Below are positions 62,770 through 64,000 of a stretch of DNA of 64,000 nucleotides, in pieces. The notes below the pieces were generated by a model. The model did no database searches, was not told the origin of the DNA, and saw only the letters and a program-made list of their open reading frames with translations. The stretch covers positions 744,001 to 808,000 of the forward strand of contig JAFKLR010000003.1 of NCBI GenBank assembly GCA_017304685.1. The letters are read 5' to 3'. Every line of letters starts with the position of its first letter. Position 1 is the first letter of the stretch. Source of the stretch: Sphingobacteriia bacterium. Its GTDB lineage: Bacteria > Pseudomonadota > Alphaproteobacteria > Rickettsiales > 33-17. The translations under genes were made by a program, and so were the position numbers.

Positions 62770-64000
62770 TTACAGTATAAATTTCGATAAATCCATATTA
62801 TATGTAATATCTTTTAGTTGAGATTTAACATAAGTTTCATCAATAATAATTTCTTTCTCACAAAGAGAATTATCATCACCTGCTCTAAAGCTAATATCTT
62901 CAAGAAGTTTTTCTAAAATAGTATGCAATCTTCTTGCACCAATATTTTCTACTTCTGTATTAATGGTGGTAGCAATTTCAGCTAAAGTTGCAATACCATC
63001 ATCAGTAAATTTAATATTCACATTTTCAGTTTTAAGTAGCGCATCATATTGCTTTAATAAACTATTTTCAGGATCTTTCATTATTCTAATTAAATCTTCT
63101 TTAGTTAATGGATTTAATTCAACCCTAATTGGTAATCTTCCTTGTAATTCAGGTAATAAATCAGAAGGTTTTGCTAAATGGAAAGCACCTGATGCAATAA
63201 ATAAAATATGATCCGTTTTAATAACTCCATATTTAGTAGAAATAAAAGTACCTTCAATTAAAGGTAAAAGGTCCCTTTGGACTCCTTCTCTGCTTACATC
63301 ACCACCGCGTGCATCACTTCGAGCAACAACTTTATCAATTTCATCAATAAATACTATGCCATCTTGTTGAGTAACTTCTATAGCAGCTTTGATAACCTTT
63401 TCTTCATCAATAAGTTTATCGCTTTCTTCTTTAATTAAAGCTTCCATAGCATCTTTTAATTGCATTTTTTTAAGCTTAGTTTTTTTATCTAAACCAATAG
63501 CTTTACCAAGCATATCGCTTATACTTATAACACCAACACCCATTTGACTTCCTGGCATTCCCGGAATATCCATCATTGACATGTTATTTGAGGAAGGATT
63601 ATCAGAAACTTCAATTTCTATTTCTTTATCATCTAGCTTTCCTTCATGTAAAAATTCTCTGAATTTCTCACGAGTATCTTCAGAAGATCCATCTCCTACT
63701 AAAATATCTAAAATCTTTTCTTCAGCAGTTTTCTTAGCTATTTCTTCTACATCTTTAAATAATTTTGCTCTAACTAAATTAATCGCATTTTCTAACAGAT
63801 CTCTAATGATTGAATCAACGTCTTTACCTACATAGCCAACTTCAGTAAATTTAGTCGCTTCTGTTTTAATAAATGGCGCACCAACAATTTTTGCAAGTCT
63901 TCTTGCGATTTCGGTTTTACCGACACCAGTAGGTCCAATCATAAGAATATTTTTAGGTACAATCTCTTCTTGCATTTGAAGATCATCTACATTTCTACGT
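62770..64000 (-). CDS. hslU: ATP-dependent protease ATPase subunit HslU (start outside window)
   Basis: The gene enters from the right edge, and about 409 residues are present. The AAA+ core has Walker [16 protein letters not shown], Walker [13 protein letters not shown], the [10 protein letters not shown] block, the [17 protein letters not shown] sensor-2 region, and the usual C-terminus ending DLSKFIL that docks into HslV. The I-domain is present. The visible N-terminal sequence [17 protein letters not shown] is normal for alphaproteobacteria. HslUV degrades unfolded and regulatory proteins. hslV should lie to the right, outside the window. Confidence 0.97.
   Translation of the reverse strand, partial: RRNVDDLQMQEEIVPKNILMIGPTGVGKTEIARRLAKIVGAPFIKTEATKFTEVGYVGKDVDSIIRDLLENAINLVRAKLFKDVEEIAKKTAEEKILDILVGDGSSEDTREKFREFLHEGKLDDKEIEIEVSDNPSSNNMSMMDIPGMPGSQMGVGVISISDMLGKAIGLDKKTKLKKMQLKDAMEALIKEESDKLIDEEKVIKAAIEVTQQDGIVFIDEIDKVVARSDARGGDVSREGVQRDLLPLIEGTFISTKYGVIKTDHILFIASGAFHLAKPSDLLPELQGRLPIRVELNPLTKEDLIRIMKDPENSLLKQYDALLKTENVNIKFTDDGIATLAEIATTINTEVENIGARRLHTILEKLLEDISFRAGDDNSLCEKEIIIDETYVKSQLKDITYNMDLSKFIL

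Overview
The window is about 30% G+C, densely coded on both strands, and reads as the chromosome of an intracellular alphaproteobacterium of the order Rickettsiales. The support is the gene set: ChpT phosphotransferase, the GshA-type glutamate-cysteine ligase, small families resembling DUF2671 and DUF2608, KefB, HslU, and a symporter-histidine kinase fusion. It is a flagellated lineage with lipid A and an intact metK. That fits a Midichloriaceae-like or deep-branching Rickettsiales protist symbiont better than Rickettsia, Ehrlichia or Anaplasma. The genus is inference; no rRNA lies in the window.

Layout. 1-5.7 kb: end of a membrane protein, cspA, an acetyltransferase, tRNAs with clear sigma70 promoters, lpxL, htpG. 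5.8-9.5 kb: a small Rickettsiales-type protein, a probable CE-clan cysteine protease and a leucine-rich protein ending in a CaaX box. 9.5-20.2 kb: housekeeping genes (lgt, ubiK, an MFS carrier, Nudix, ppa, trhO, a phosphohexomutase, a HAD protein, an SDR reductase, kefB), three more tRNAs and a tandem pair of unknown paralogs. 20.2-25.7 kb: cheW, an unusual hybrid cheA and chpT. 26-29 kb: nrdA-nrdB behind two NrdR-like boxes 31 bp apart. 29-32.7 kb: three leftward genes of unknown function, one ending in a CaaX box. 33-36 kb: the symporter-sensor-kinase fusion. 36-39 kb: two adjacent YopJ-family acetyltransferase paralogs. 39-45 kb: yebC, ruvC, an ankyrin-type protein with a nuclear-targeting tail, a periplasmic protein with 66-bp repeats and HVHP motifs, a MauE/DoxX-like membrane protein and a small protein with an EPIY motif. 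45-48.6 kb: metK, amgK, tsaE, bcp, csrA. 48.7-54.4 kb: flagellar flgB-flgC-fliE-fliQ, an interposed LRR gene, then fliR-flhB. 54.4-64 kb: coiled-coil and Asn-rich proteins of unknown function, gshA, rsmE, rluC and hslU, which runs off the right edge.

How it fits together. A compact housekeeping backbone is interleaved with lone or paired genes that look like host-directed effectors. They carry eukaryote-directed domains (YopJ acetyltransferase, Ulp1-like protease, LRR, ankyrin) or eukaryote-read short motifs (CaaX, bipartite NLS, S/T-P-x-K, EPIY). The most notable observations are the YopJ pair, two CaaX-terminated proteins, a CheA whose phospho-accepting histidine is glutamine, a transporter fused to a CqsS/LqsS-like sensor kinase, and FlgB and FlgC with apparent Sec signal peptides. 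No CRISPR array, prophage or insertion sequence was recognised.
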